Positions 34,002 to 46,100 of a stretch of 64,000 nucleotides of DNA are shown here, in pieces. A model generated the notes under the pieces. It ran no database searches and was not told the origin of the DNA. It saw only the letters and a program-made list of their open reading frames with translations. Source of the stretch: Pyxicephalus adspersus (Eukaryota; Chordata; Amphibia; Anura; Pyxicephalidae); the NCBI RefSeq assembly GCF_032062135.1, contig NC_092859.1, positions 160,826,699 through 160,890,698 of the forward strand, in the 5' to 3' direction. A program made the translations under genes and the position numbers. Positions within the stretch are counted from its first letter, which is position 1, and every line of letters starts with the position of its first letter.

Positions 34002-35184
34002 AGTCTCCGTTTGCACTTTCCTTTCTGACTAGTGTGGCCTGCCCTTGCTCCTGGCTGCTAGCTCTCTCTTTTCCCGTATTTCTCTCAACTCTACCGTTGT
34101 TGTCTCTCTCCTCTCCCTATTTCCCATGTGGCTCTCTCAACTCTTTCTCCATTTCGTTCCTTTGGTTTCTGTGCATATTTCCTCTCCATCCTCTATTTTC
34201 CATGTCTTTTTCCTCTCTACTCTCACTTGTGTCTTCTCCCATGTCTCTTTCCTCTCCATGTTCTCTCTGCTTGCTAGTTGATACTGCACATGTGCTCTTT
34301 CTACTACCATGCCTCTTTTTTAGGGGCTAGCTATTACTGGATTCCTACTGTTTACTGTTAGGTGTCCAAAAAGCATCTTGATTGCAAAAAGATTTTAGTA
34401 TTCCAATACGTGTCAAAAATAACATTCCTTTAGTTTTCTAGTCTTGTTTTTGACCTTACTAAACTTTTTAAAAGAATTATTTACCAGACCGAATGTGCAA
34501 ATCTCTGGCAAAACACCCAGACAGAAGAATTCCTATAACTTGCGCTTTAGGGTCCTTCCGCCTCCTTCCAACATTCTCTTTTTCAGAAGTCTCAGGAGCC
34601 ACTTTTATCTCCTCCTCCTTTAGCTCCTAGTCTTCATCAACTAATGCTTCCTCCTCCAAATATTCATCTGCTTCCTCCTCTCCTTTCGTTCTCTTGCCCA
34701 GACGAGTAGAATACAAATGTTTCGTCCCATGACACTAATTACATTTAATGCCAACAATACAATTTAAATGTGAATGCTGTAAAGACCTGTTGTTAATGCA
34801 AACTGACACCTGACATTTCTCTTTAACATGGCCATTATTTTAGCAATTTGACAAAACTTATCCATCCTATATAGGAATAGATTTCTGTTTACCTTCTACA
34901 ACTGAAATTTGCATGATGACACACATTCTCCTTAAAAGTATCAGTAAAATGCCATTTGCAGTTAAAATTTCAAACTCATTGGTTACTTCACCTAGTCATT
35001 TTTTAACAGATAGATATCAAAAGTACTTCCTAGTTATTGTAATAGTTTTATTTTTAGAACTAGAAAGCATCTTAATTGCAGCAAGAAGCACATAATCTTT
35101 TTTTCTTCATGTGTAAGGCTAAAAAATCCTTGTAGATAACTTCACTTACACAAAGTGGGTACCTCTTTCTTCTGAATTCAAAAA

Positions 35185-35470
35185 GCATTAGTCACATAAA
35201 CATGCAAGATGAATGTTGCCCAGAATAAAATATTGTGATCGTGTCTGGCGAAAATCTAGCATGTATATAGTGGTCCCCACCATGATTCTTTGATCCTTCC
35301 TGGCGGATCAATAAACAATAAAGTGGTTGATGACTGCAGTACTTTCCTATGAAGGAGGATACAGCCAGTGCCTCTTGTTTGTCTTCCCCCCGGGACTGCT
35401 CTGTGTATATCAAATCACTATCTACTGAGTGCTGGTGGCAGCAGCAGGGGGATCATTTGGATCTGGTTTT
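35185..35470. repeat. Dispersed repeat family C copy 1
   Basis: GGATCAATAAACAATAAAGT, TTTCCTATGAAGGAGGATAC, AGCCAGTGCCTCTTGTTTGT and CTTCCCCC align with the segment at 47720-47990 in the same order. It is probably a miniature transposon; the termini were not defined. Confidence 0.7.
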
Positions 35471-35579
35471 GAAATAAAAACATGCAAATGTTACTGCTAA
35501 CATCATTTTCATCTGAAATATGCCTAGGGACGTCAAGTAAACTAGCTTAACATTTGACAACCTGCGTGCCTGGTATATA

Positions 35580-35920
35580 CAGTAGAACCCTGGTTATCCG
35601 GAAATCAAATAACCGAAAAATTCAGATAACCGGCACTCCACTTTCTTGATTGGCTCCTGCAGCAGAGCTGTCAGGTGAGCAGGGCAGATCTCCGCTCATT
35701 GCTCCACTCCGTGATTGGCTGAGAAAAGAGAAACCCTGATGACGGCTCAAGCGTCATCAGGGTTTCCCTTTTCTCAGCCATTCAGCACTGGAGGTGAATG
35801 GGGACAAGTCTCCCTATTCAAGTCTAGTGCTGAATGGCAGAGTAACCTCAGTTAACCGGAAACTACACTTATCCATAATCAGCTAATCCCCGTGGGTGCT
35901 GGATAACCAAGGTTCTACTG
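35580..35920. mobile_element. Pogo/Tigger-like palindromic MITE copy 1
   Basis: The ends CAGTAGAACCCTGGTTATCC and, reversed, CAGTAGAACCTTGGTTATCC flank 341 bp, bounded by TA on both sides (35578-35579 and 35921-35922). The interior holds a second inverted pair, AGAAACCCTGATGACG and CGTCATCAGGGTTTC, and GATTGGCTGAGAAAAG. It is non-autonomous. Confidence 0.93.
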
Positions 35921-37249
35921 TACAAGGATATTGGAAGTTTAAAATTGCAGTGTGGTTTCTGTTCTGATGAATGGAAACCTGGATTATTAGATTAGAGAAA
36001 AGATTTTAGGGGACAATCAGGCCAACCATGGTACCCATCATGTACCATAATTGCCTAAAGATATTATGTTTCCCTGATGATCTTCAGGATTTGTTTCCTA
36101 AAAATAATATGAGGAGTAACATGTATGCTATCTGTAGAATTGGTATGGGAATGCTGCTATATCAAATACTGATAAAGTTAAAACATTTCAGTTAATTTAA
36201 ATGTTAAATGTTTTAAAGTATTTTTTAAAAAAATAAGCTTTCAGAATAGGACAATTAATTATTGGAGATATGGCGTTTATTTTATGTTTTTGGGAAAAGT
36301 GTTGGGGTGCAGATGGTACTAGAGATTTAATGATTTGTCTGGTCATAATCTGAAGTTTTTTCCCTGTAGCCTGATAAATTATAATTTGGGACTCCTTTTG
36401 CTTGTTGTCTTCCCACTCCAGTGCTGCAGATTCTCAGACACACCCTTCAGCACAGACCTGTACTGCAGCTGCACATGGGGCCTGACTATTACTGAGTGCT
36501 GATAACTAAATTAGGGTTATAACTTTTGGATTGTACAGCTGCTATACCAGGAAAGGTGGTGTTGTGACTATGACAATGAAGGTTGCTAATGCAACTACCT
36601 GACTACTTCTCTATTTCTGTGACTTTTGTTTGGGCCCAAGTTGTCACATTCAGTTGTCCAGCCCTACAGTGCTTTGGAAACATTGTGGGCGTTGTCAGGT
36701 AGGGAAACATTAACCTAATGCAACACAAACATGCACAACTGGATTTTTTCTTCAGGAGTCACAGACCTGAGTAGGACATTTTCAAACTCTTGAGGAAGAG
36801 AGATACGGGACTGATGGGGGAACATTCAGATTTAGATATGCCATCAGAGAGGTAAGTGATTGTGTGTGTTTGTATATACATACATGTCTGTACATTCATC
36901 TGATCCAAGCACTCAGTATTTCATCCCTAGAAGCCCCACCCACTATTAGCACAATTTGGCCTCATGCGCTGCCATAAGAGGGTCTGATGTCATCATCTAG
37001 TTTGTGAAAAATTGGTCCCTCCGAAGTTGGAATACCCTTGGATAAACATATATAAATTAAAGTAAGTAAATCCATTGTCAGTGATAATGGTGGAGAGTTT
37101 TCATTGGCTAGTGGTCATGGGGGTGGGGGTGACTTATTCTCTTTATCAAAGTAAACTTGGGTGTGACTAATCTAAAAACATTTGCTGGTCCAGCAACACT
37201 GAAGGGGCTTTATTTGCCAGTTTCAGCATCTTTAGTGTCAGGTTGATGC

Positions 37250-40200
37250 TCTGTCCCCTGGATGGATGTCACATGGTTGGATGCCCCATCCTCTGGATAT
37301 TTAGATGTCCTCTTTTTGGATGCCCGGTCCACTGGATGGATGAATGGATGGCCCCTGGTTGGATGCCCTGTCTCCTGGTTTGATTCTCTGTCCCATGAAT
37401 GAATGGATGGATGGATGGATGGATGGATGGATGGATGAATGAATGGATGCCCTGTCTACTGGATGCATGGATGTTTCCTGGTTGGATTCCCTGTCCCCTG
37501 GATGGATAGATGCCCTGTCTTATGGTTGGATGCCCTGTCCCTTGGATAGATGGACACCCTGTCCCCTAAATGGATGGATGTCATCTGGTTGTATGCCCTG
37601 TCCCCTGAATGGATGAATGTCCCTTGGTTAGATGGATGTTCCCTGGTTGAATGCCCTGTACCCTGGCTGGATTCCCAGTCCCCTGGTTAAAAGTCCTGTC
37701 CCTGGTGGATGAGTGTTCCCTGGTTGGATTCCCAGTCCCCTAGTTGCATACCCTATTCCTGGTTGGATGAATGTGCCTTGGTTATATGGATATTCCCTGG
37801 TTGAATGCCCTGTTCCCTGTTTGGATTCCCAGTCCCCTGGTTGGATGTCCTGTCCCCTGGTGAAATTCCCAGTCCCCTAGTTGGATACCCTATTCCTGGT
37901 AGGATGAATGTGCCCTGGTTAGATAGATGTTCCCTGGTTGGATGCCCTGTTCCCTGATTGGATGGATGACCCCTGATTGGATGCCCTGTCCCCTGGCTGG
38001 ATGGATTTCCCCTGGTTGGATTCCCTGTTTTCTGGTTGGATAGATGGCCCCTGGTTGGATTCCATGTCTTCTGGTTGGATGGATGTCCCCTGGTTGGATT
38101 CCCTGTCTTCTAGTTGGATACCCTGTTCCCTGGTTGGATGGATGTCCCCTGGTTGGATGGGTGTTCCCTAGTTGGATGGATGTCCCCTGGTTGAATTCCC
38201 TGTCCCCTGGTTGGATGGATATCCCCTGGTTGGATAGTTGTCTCCTGGTTGGATGGATGTCCCTTGGTTGGATGCCGTCTTCTGTTTAGATGGATGTTTT
38301 ATGGTTGGATACCCGGTCCCCTGGTTTGATTCCCTGTCTCCTGGATGGATGCCCTGTCCCCTGATTGGATGGATGTCCATCCAATTGGTTGGATTCCCAG
38401 TCCCCCGGTTGAATGCACTGTCCACTGTTTGGATGGATGTCCTCTGGTTGTATGCCCTGTCCCCTGGTTGGATAGATGTCCCATGGATGGATATCCCTTG
38501 GTTAGATGGATGTACCCTGGTTGAATGGATGTCCTCTGGTTAGATGGATATCCCCTGGTTGGATAGATGTCTCCTGGTTGGATGGATGTCCCTTGGTTGG
38601 ATGCCCTGTCTTCTGATTGGATGGTTGCCCCCTGTTTGGATGACCTGTCCCCTGGTTGGATACCTGGTCCCCTGGTTGGATGCCCTGTCTTTTGGTTGGA
38701 TGGATGTTCTATGGTTGGATACCCAGTCCCCTGGTTTGATTTCCTGTCCCCTGGTTGGATGCCCTGTCCCCTGGTTGGATGCCCGGTCTCCTGGTTGGAT
38801 ACCCAGTCCCCAGGTTGGATGCCCTATTCCCTGGTTGGATGCCCTGCCCCCTGGTTTGATACCTGTCCCCTAGTTGGACGCCCTGGCCCCTGGTTGGATG
38901 CCCTGTCCCGATTGGATGGATGTCCCCTGGTTGAATACCGGGTACCCTGGTTGGATGCCCTGTCCCCTGGTTGGATGCCCTGTCCTGATTGGATGTATGT
39001 CCCCTGGTTTAATACCCTGTACCCTGGTTGGATGCCCTTTCCCCTGGTTGGATGGATGTCCCCTGTTTGGATGCCCTGTCCCCTTGTTCCTGTTTGGATG
39101 GATGTCCCTTGGTTTGATGCCCTGTCTTCTGGTTGGATGAATGTTCTATGGTTGGATACCCAGTCCCCTCGTTTGATTCCCTGACCCCTATAGATGCCCT
39201 GTCCCGATTGTATGAATGTCTCCTGGTTGGATGCATGTCCCCCGATCGGATGGATGTCCCCTGGTTGGATGCCCTGTCCCCTTTTTGGATTAATGTCCTC
39301 TGGTTGGATACCTGGTCCTCTAGTTGGATGCCTTGTCCCCTGGTTGGATGCCTTGTCCCCTGACTGGATAACTTGTCCCCTGGTTGGATGCCCTGTCCCG
39401 ATTGGATTGATGTCCCCTGGTTGGATGCCCTGTCCTGATTGGATGAATGTTTCCTGGTTGAATACCTAGTCCCCTGGTTGGATGTCCTGTCCGCTGATTG
39501 GATGAATGTCCCCTGGTTAGATGCCCTGACCCCTATAGATGCCCTGTCCCGATTGTATGAATGTCTCCTGGTTGGATGCTCTGTTCCCTGGTTGGATGCA
39601 TATCCCCTTGATTGGATGGATGTCCCGTGGTTGGATGCCCTGCTCCCTGATTGGATCCTGTTTGGATGGATGTCCCTTGGTTTGATGCCCTGTCTTCTGG
39701 TTGGATGAATGTTCTATGGTTGGATACCCAGTCCCCTCGTTTGATTCCCTGTCCCCTGGATGTATGCCCTGTCCCTTGATTGGATGGATGTCCCCTGTTT
39801 GGATGCCCTGTCCCCTGGTTGGATGGATGTCCCCTGGTTAGATACCCGGTCCCCTGGTTGGATGCCCTGTCTTCTGGTTGGATGGATGCTCTATGGTTTG
39901 ATACCCAGTCCCCTGGTTTGATTTCCTGTCCCCTGGTTGGATACCCGGTCCCCAGGTTAGATGCCCTATTCCCTGGTTGGATGCCCTGTCCCCTGGTTTG
40001 ATACCTGGTCCTCTGGTTGAATGCCCTGTCCCCGAGTTGGATGCCCTGGCCCCTGGTTGGATGCCCTGGCCCCTGGTTGGATGCCCTGTCCCGATTGCAT
40101 GGATCTCCCCTGGTTGAATACTGGGTACCCTGATTGGATGCCCTGTCCCCTGGTTGGATGCCCTGTCCTGATTGGATGGATGTCCCCTGGTTTAATACCC

Positions 40201-40660
40201 GGTACCCTGGTTGGATGCCCTGTCCCGATCAGATGGATCTCCCCTGGTTGAATACCGGGTACCCTGGTTGGATGCCCTGTCCCCTGGTTGGATGCCCTGT
40301 TCTGATTGGATGGATGTCCCCTGGTTTAATACCGGGTACCCTGGTTGGATGCCCTGTCCCCCGATCTGTTGGATGTCCCCTGGTTGGATGCCCTGTCCCC
40401 TTTTTGGATTAATGTCCTCTGGTTGGATACCTGGTCCTCTAGTTGGATGCCTTGTCCCCTGTTTGGATGCCTTGTCCCCTGACTGGATAACTTGTCTCCT
40501 GGTTGGATGCTCTGTTCCCTGGTTGGATGCATATCCCCTTGATTGGATGGATGTCCCGTGGTTGGATGCCCTGCTCCCTGATTGGATGGATGCCCCCTGG
40601 TTGGATGCCCTGTTCCCTGATTGGATGGATGTCCCCTAGTTGGATGCCCTGTCCCCCTTG
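37250..40660. repeat. 3.4-kb degenerate ~20-bp minisatellite upstream of DPYSL2 exon 1
   Basis: More than 150 tandem units vary around TCCCCTGGTTGGATGCCCTG (20 bp) and the 19-bp form ending GGATGGATG, with a pure GGAT run at about 37400-37440. Variant units recur in blocks, for example GGATTAATGTCCTCTGG at about 39285 and 40408, so there is higher-order structure. The unit length is not a multiple of three and several frames stay open by composition, giving Trp-Leu-Asp-Gly-rich frames up to 205 codons that I do not accept as genes. The array ends about 600 bp before the DPYSL2 start codon. Confidence 0.97.
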
Positions 40661-41008
40661 CCCCAGTTTTTCGGGTTATTTGGGTTAGGGTTTAGTCGTC
40701 TTTCTATCATTTTTTTAATTACTCTAGGTGTAGTGTTGCAGAACGTTACAATAATAAGTCACATTCTCGTGGCAAAGAAATGACCCGTCCTCGCCTGGCT
40801 GTATTTCAGCTCCCCGAGGTGCGGTGTTCAGTCGCTCACACAGCGGATTGCCGCGCATCAATCTCGGCTCGCCACTGCATTGCAGTCGTCGCATCCTCAG
40901 TGGTGGCCCCGCCCTCTGGCCAGGCTTGTCATTAGCATAGCGGCTGCCCCCTCGTCCAATAGGAGAAGCCGGGAGCTGTTGCCTCGGATGAGGCCAGGGA
41001 GTGGCACA

Positions 41009-41018
41009 GCGCATGCGC
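41009..41018. promoter_or_regulatory. NRF1-type site
   Basis: GCGCATGCGC is the palindromic core recognised by the NRF1 transcription factor, a common driver of CpG-island promoters. It sits about 245 bp before the start codon. Confidence 0.6.
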
Positions 41019-41040
41019 AATACTGCCAGCTGCCAGTCTT

Positions 41041-41205
41041 TTATTACAGCCCGGGCATAGGGAGATCGGGGGCAGCGTATCATCCTCATCCTCCTCCTTT
41101 ATTACAGCCCGGATATAGGAACCTTGGAGGCAGCGCGTCATCCTCATCCTCCTCTATTACAACCCGGATATAGGGACATCAGGGGCTTCGCATCCTCCTC
41201 GTACC
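41041..41205 (+). repeat. DPYSL2: Three-copy ~55-bp tandem repeat in the presumed 5' UTR
   Basis: Units begin TTATTACAGCCCGGGCATAG (41041), TTATTACAGCCCGGATATAG (41099) and TATTACAACCCGGATATAGG (41154). Each continues with a GGCAGCG-like stretch and a CATCCTCATCCTCCT pyrimidine run. Unit lengths are 58, 55 and about 52 bp. The pyrimidine runs would lie in the mRNA leader if transcription starts upstream. Confidence 0.88.
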
Positions 41206-41263
41206 CCGCCCGCCACAACGTTCCTGTATCCATCAGCCCGGTACCAAGGGAACAGTGTGCACC

Positions 41264-41302
41264 ATGTCTTACCAGGGCAAGAAGAACATCCCTCGTATTA
41301 CG
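41264..41302 (+). CDS. DPYSL2: DPYSL2/CRMP2 standard first coding exon
   Basis: ATG at 41264 (context GTGCACCATGT) encodes MSYQGKKNIPRIT and stops at a GTGAGT donor (41303) in phase 0, joining SDRLLIKGG of exon 2. This is the N-terminus of the standard CRMP isoform shared by DPYSL2 and DPYSL3; downstream exons decide for DPYSL2. Joining exons 1 to 5 gives 540 coding bases, 180 codons, with no frame break. The exon sits in a CpG-rich promoter bracketed by two minisatellites. The G-rich minisatellite begins within about 100 bp after the donor. Confidence 0.97.
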
Positions 41303-41369
41303 GTGAGTCCCGGGGAATGGATGTACCGGGAGGGGATGACAGAGGGCTCATCATTTATGTATATGACAG

Positions 41370-43165
41370 AATAGGACGTATAGAAGAGTATGTAGGGGGG
41401 CGGGGGCCTATAGGACACCCTATAGAGGTTATATGGGGTGTCAGAGGGTTATAGGATACCCTATGGGGGTATGTAGGGGGCAGGGACTTATAGGACACAC
41501 TATAGGGGGTATATAGGGTGTCAGAGGGTTAAAGAACACCCTATAGGGGTATATGGGGTGTCAGAGGGTTATATGACACCCTATAGGGGAGCAGAGGGTT
41601 ATAGGACACCCCATAGGGGTATATAGGGGGGCAGAGGCTTATAGGACATCCCATAGGGGGGTATGTAGGAGGGCAGAGGCTTATAGGACACCCTGTAGAG
41701 GGGCAAAAGGTTATAGGACACCCCATAGTGGGGTATGTAGGGGTGTCAGAGGGTTATAGGACACCCCATAGGGGTATGTAGGGCTGTGTCAAAGGGTTAT
41801 AGGACACCCTATAGGGGTATATAGTGGGCAGAGCCTTATAGGATAACCTATAGGGGGTATATAGAGGAACAGAGCATTATAGGACAACCTATAGGGGACA
41901 GAGGCTTATAGGACATCCTATAGGGGGTTATATTGGGTGTCAGGGGAAATATAGGACATCCTAAATGGGGTATGTGGGGTGTCAAAGGGTTATAGTACAC
42001 CCTATAGGGGGCATATAGGGGGGCAGAGGCCTATAGAACACCCGATAGGGGGCATATAGGGGGGGCAGAGGCTTATAGGACACCCTATAGGACGTATGTA
42101 GGGGTGTCAGAAGACACCCAATAGGGGGGCAAAGGCCTATAGGACACCCGTTAGGGGTATATAGGGAGGCAGGGGCTTATAGGACACCCTATAGGGGGGC
42201 AGAAGCTTATAGGACACCCTATAGGGGTATATGGGGTGTCAGAGGGTTATAGGACACCCTATAGGGGTATATAGGAGGGCAGAGGCTTATAGGATACCCT
42301 ATAGGGGGTATATAGGGGGACAGAGGATTATAGGACACCCTATAGGGCCAGAGGCTTTTAGGACACCCTATAGGGGGTTATATTGGGTGTCAGAGGAAAT
42401 ATAGGACATCCTACATGGGGTATGTGGGGTGTCAGAGGGTTATAGTACACCCTATGGGGGACATATAGGGGGGGAGAGGCTTATACGACACCTTTTAGGG
42501 GGCATATAGGGGGGCAGAGGCTTATAGGACACCCTATAGGAGATATGTAGGGGTGTCAGAAGATCATAGGACACCCTATAGGGGGTATGTAGGGGTGTCA
42601 GAGGGTTTTAGGACACCCTATAGGAGGGTATATGGGGTGTCAGTGGATTAAAGGCCACCCTATAGGGTGGTATGTGGGGTGTGAGAAGATTTAAGGCCAC
42701 CCTATAGGGGGGTATGTGGGGGTGTCAGAGGGCTATGGGAGACCCAATAGGGGTGTATATGGGGTGTCAGAGCATTTTAGGACACCCTATAGGGGGTATA
42801 TGGGGTATTTTATTATAGCACATATATGGGGGCGTCTGAGAGTAATATTTTATTATAGGACACCCTGTAGAAGTATTTATGGGGGCGTTGGAGGGTAATT
42901 TTTTTTAAAGCACACCCTATGGAAGCAAATATAGGGGCGTCGGAGGGTAATATTTTATTAAAGCACCCTGTAGAATGATATGTGGGGCTGTCAGAGGGTA
43001 ATATTTTATCATAGCACACCCTGTAGAATGATATGTGGGGCTGTCAGAGGGTTATATTTTTTTATAGCACACCCTGTTGAAGTATATTTGGGGGCGTTGG
43101 AGGGTAATATTTTATTATCGCACACCCTATAGAAGGATATATGGGGGTGTGGTGGTGGAGGGTGT
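41370..43165. repeat. 1.8-kb G-rich ~40-bp minisatellite in DPYSL2 intron 1
   Basis: Roughly 40 units follow the pattern GGACACCCTATAGGGG, then TATATGGGGTGTCAGAGGGT, then TATA. A second flavour has GGGGGGCAGAGGCTTATA. The last ~370 bp (from about 42800) switch to a longer ~52-bp unit with TAATATTTTATTATAGCAC. The plus strand is rich in runs of 4-7 G. It begins within about 100 bp of the exon 1 donor, so it would be transcribed early in every short-isoform transcript. Confidence 0.96.
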
Positions 43166-46100
43166 GGTGATGCACCGATTCAGTGTTGGCCCATTTTATG
43201 GATAGGTATTGATCACATAGAGGGTATATGGGGTGTCATTGTATGGGAGTTTAATTATTTGTGGTGTCATGGTGTAGGGTAGCAGGTTGCACCAATTTTT
43301 TGCTGCCCAGGGTATGGCTATGTATTGATCATAGTACCCGATCTCCTAAAACCATTCATGGAACTGCTGGATGTGGTACACTATAATAAAAAAGGAATTA
43401 GCCAGACCACACAAACATTAGTAGTTTGGGGATCTATTTATAATGTTTTTATCCAAGATTCATACATTTTACATTAGATTCAATAGTATGTGAATCCTTG
43501 ATGACATTTGGGTGAAAACATTGAGGAAGAGTTCTTTTTTTACATGTTGCCTTCTTGATTGATCCACCTGCCTATTTATTGCTCCAATTCACTGACCCTG
43601 AGATTTGACGGCTGCAAATTCCAGGTCCTCCTATACACTGCAGCAGAAAAAAGAGTGTCACTCCAACTGCTGGAAGTTTCCTGTATTTTATGAAGGGTGC
43701 AGCAGGTAAAGTGAGACACCCAAGGCATAGAGGAACTTGAGCCTTGTCCGGTTTGGCTCCTTGGGTTTAATATTATATTTTGTCATCCTGCAAGGTCCAG
43801 TATAGCGGGGGGTTCAGTAATGATAACTGTTAGGGAATTGTCTTTGATTCTTATAGTGGTGCTGACTGAGAGCATTACATAACATAGAGGTGTTTGCACG
43901 GTGCTGCCAGGTGATGTCAGGATGCTGGGCTGACCTGTAGTTATACATATATCATGTAGAATGATGTGCCAGGTCTGGTTGGTGGTGAACAGGTGGAGTT
44001 ACTATGACACACACAGGAGCCTGACAAAAGACGAGTGTCACACATACATGCAAGGCTGCAAGCAGTCTCACAAACGTTCTGCACTGCCAGTAACAGGTGC
44101 AATATTTGGAATTCACACACATCACTCGATATATTATATTGTATTGCTAGAATCTCACACGTGCACACGTTAAAGGATTTAGACATAGTGGCCAATCATA
44201 TTTATTCATTTTCCAGCAGCAGGTTAAACTGATGTATTATATAGATTATAAAGTGTTTATTTTGTGTTTTCTATACAGTACATTCATCTGAGGACCATTT
44301 ATTTAGGGGAATTTTTCGTACTTTTCATTTTCATTTATGCATTTACCCATTCTGGGCAGGAATGGAATTGTTGGTTGTATGGCATTTCTTCCCTGTGACC
44401 TCTGGAGGAACCATGGTGGAGAAACACTGGGTTAGTTTAGGCGACAATAATGATCTTTTTGGCTATCTGTAAGGGTGGCATTCTTCCCACTGACCACCAC
44501 ACTAATATACTGTGATCTGTGGGTATAATAATTATAGAAGGGGTTCCTTAAAGACTTGATAGTTATTTTAAGGATTCCCCATAGTAATAAGGTCGTTTTC
44601 ATGAAACGGCTGAGTAGCATAAACTTACTCCAGCTAAAATGAATTTGCATTGGACATCATTCATTCAGCTTTGTTTTTCTAATTTTAGTAATATGTGTTA
44701 CTTTTCTGTGTTGCTCTACAGCTCACATAAGTATCCAACCAGCGGCTGCGCACATTACATGTAATAGTACATAAAATAAAAAATAATAATAGTGCTCATT
44801 GCTATAAGCTGCATGTATGCATAATGTTATGCATATTTCTAACCTGTATATTCAAAGTACAAAGTCAATTCTCCATACATATTCCTGCAAGGCTGAAATG
44901 GGCTGGCTAAACAATCACAAGACGACGGGATATCGGTAAGAATTTGACCCAAATACTGGTGCTAGTGAGAAACCTGGAAATGTGATTTTTTTTTGTGCTT
45001 GTTTTAATGTTTGTTTCAGTTTCAAATGATTTTATGTTGTCCAAGCTTTTTATTGTTTTTGCTGAGTGACAAACCTGTTTTGGGTATCATATAAAAAAAA
45101 GTAAAATGCAGCACTTGAAGGTACTTTAGGAACTGTAAGGTGGATGTACAATAAAAAGAAGGGCTGGCACATGGCATTCAGTGGTGGTGTTATCACATTG
45201 GTGGACCAGTTATTATGGAGCATGGTCAGTAGCAGCGAGCGGCAAGCTGTGGTGTTGTTTTCAGTAAAAAGGTTTTAGTGGTATTGGGGTGTTACACAGT
45301 GAATCTGAGAAACATCTTCATGGTTGTAGCACTCGATCTTGAAATAGTCTGGATTTTTTGATGGTAGAGGACATTGACCAGTAGGCTGTTTCTTAATTTA
45401 CCTGTGTCCTTTGGAAGAACTTTAGCTGTAGAAATGATTGCAGACGGAGGTTCATCAAGTAATCTAGCAAACAGAATGCAGCAGTGGCAATCTATATAAT
45501 TCATTCTGATTGCCTGCCAACGAGGCCACCCTGAATGCTTTCTTGCAGCAGGTTCATTGACCAGGGTCACAACTATTGGCCACATGGACCATTTTCTCAA
45601 CCATTGGTCAAGTGAGCAGTGTCTAAATTATTGGTCGCATGACCAGTGTGAAAACTATTGGATTTTGGGATTCAATAATATGAGTACAGTACAGTACAAA
45701 CCTATTACAAGACATGGCATGGCAGAGCCCTGGAAGAGCAAAGAGTATTATATACATTGTATTTTGTATTATATACATTGCATGGGGTCAATTTGTTTTC
45801 TTTTCCTTTGCTTTCATTTTCTAAATTCTAATACAATATTGACAGTTGGAATCTACAGTCAATTGTTCTGGTTTTAATTCAGATGATGACAGTTTTTAGT
45901 GGTTGTATTTGGATGGAAAGGGAGATTAAGAATTATTTTATCCTTTTTCCTCCAGTCTCAGAGCTTACCCTCATTGCACTCGATGCAAAACATATACGTA
46001 CATATCTAATAGGGCAGTGCAAGGAGACAGTTACCCATAGCAACCAGATAGATTTAATCCTCTATCAGTTTTATCTGTGTGAACAATGAAACATGGCTGC

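Larger units (their letters stand above)
26287..37249 (+). other. DPYSL2: DPYSL2 intron between alternative first exons
   Basis: This intronic region carries a CTAT microsatellite, a LINE fragment, a hAT-type fold-back element, the third TTAA MITE, MITE family B and C pieces, a hammerhead-like repeat, a local 171/175-bp duplication and a pogo-like MITE. Stretches 26770-29050, 31790-33290, 34000-35180 and 35925-37249 show no gene or RNA that I recognise. The polypyrimidine stretch 34040-34320 is low complexity, not coding. Confidence 0.6.
40780..41330 (+). promoter_or_regulatory. DPYSL2: CpG-rich DPYSL2 promoter and 5' UTR
   Basis: This is the main GC- and CpG-rich block in the window apart from the MITEs. 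It contains a GC box CCCCGCCC (40907-40914), a CCAAT word (40956-40960), a perfect NRF1-type palindrome GCGCATGCGC (41009-41018) and the triplicated 5' leader repeat (41041-41205). It runs into the ATG at 41264. No TATA box was recognised. The transcription start is not determined but probably lies between about 41000 and 41230. Open frames on both strands here are composition artefacts. Confidence 0.8.

Noticed and set aside
34034..34330. Leu/Ser-rich frames in a pyrimidine-rich tract
   Set aside because: Low-complexity CTCT-rich sequence with overlapping frames, no domain and no splice context.
38567..39184. Open frame of 205 codons, rich in Trp, Leu, Asp and Gly, in the 20-bp array
   Set aside because: The frame is open because the repeat unit lacks stops in several frames; neighbouring frames are equally open and the peptides are translations of the same units. 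No start context or domain supports a gene.
40724..41173. Open frames on both strands through the CpG-rich promoter
   Set aside because: GC-rich DNA lacks stop codons by composition; the repeated peptide pattern reflects the 55-bp leader repeat.
45292..45600. Minus-strand frame of 102 codons (VVTLVNEPAARKHSGWPRWQ region)
   Set aside because: It looks somewhat protein-like, but I recognise no domain, it starts and ends without splice or promoter context, and the adjoining DNA contains short TTGGTC/CATGACC repeats. Possibly an old repeat; a translated search would decide.
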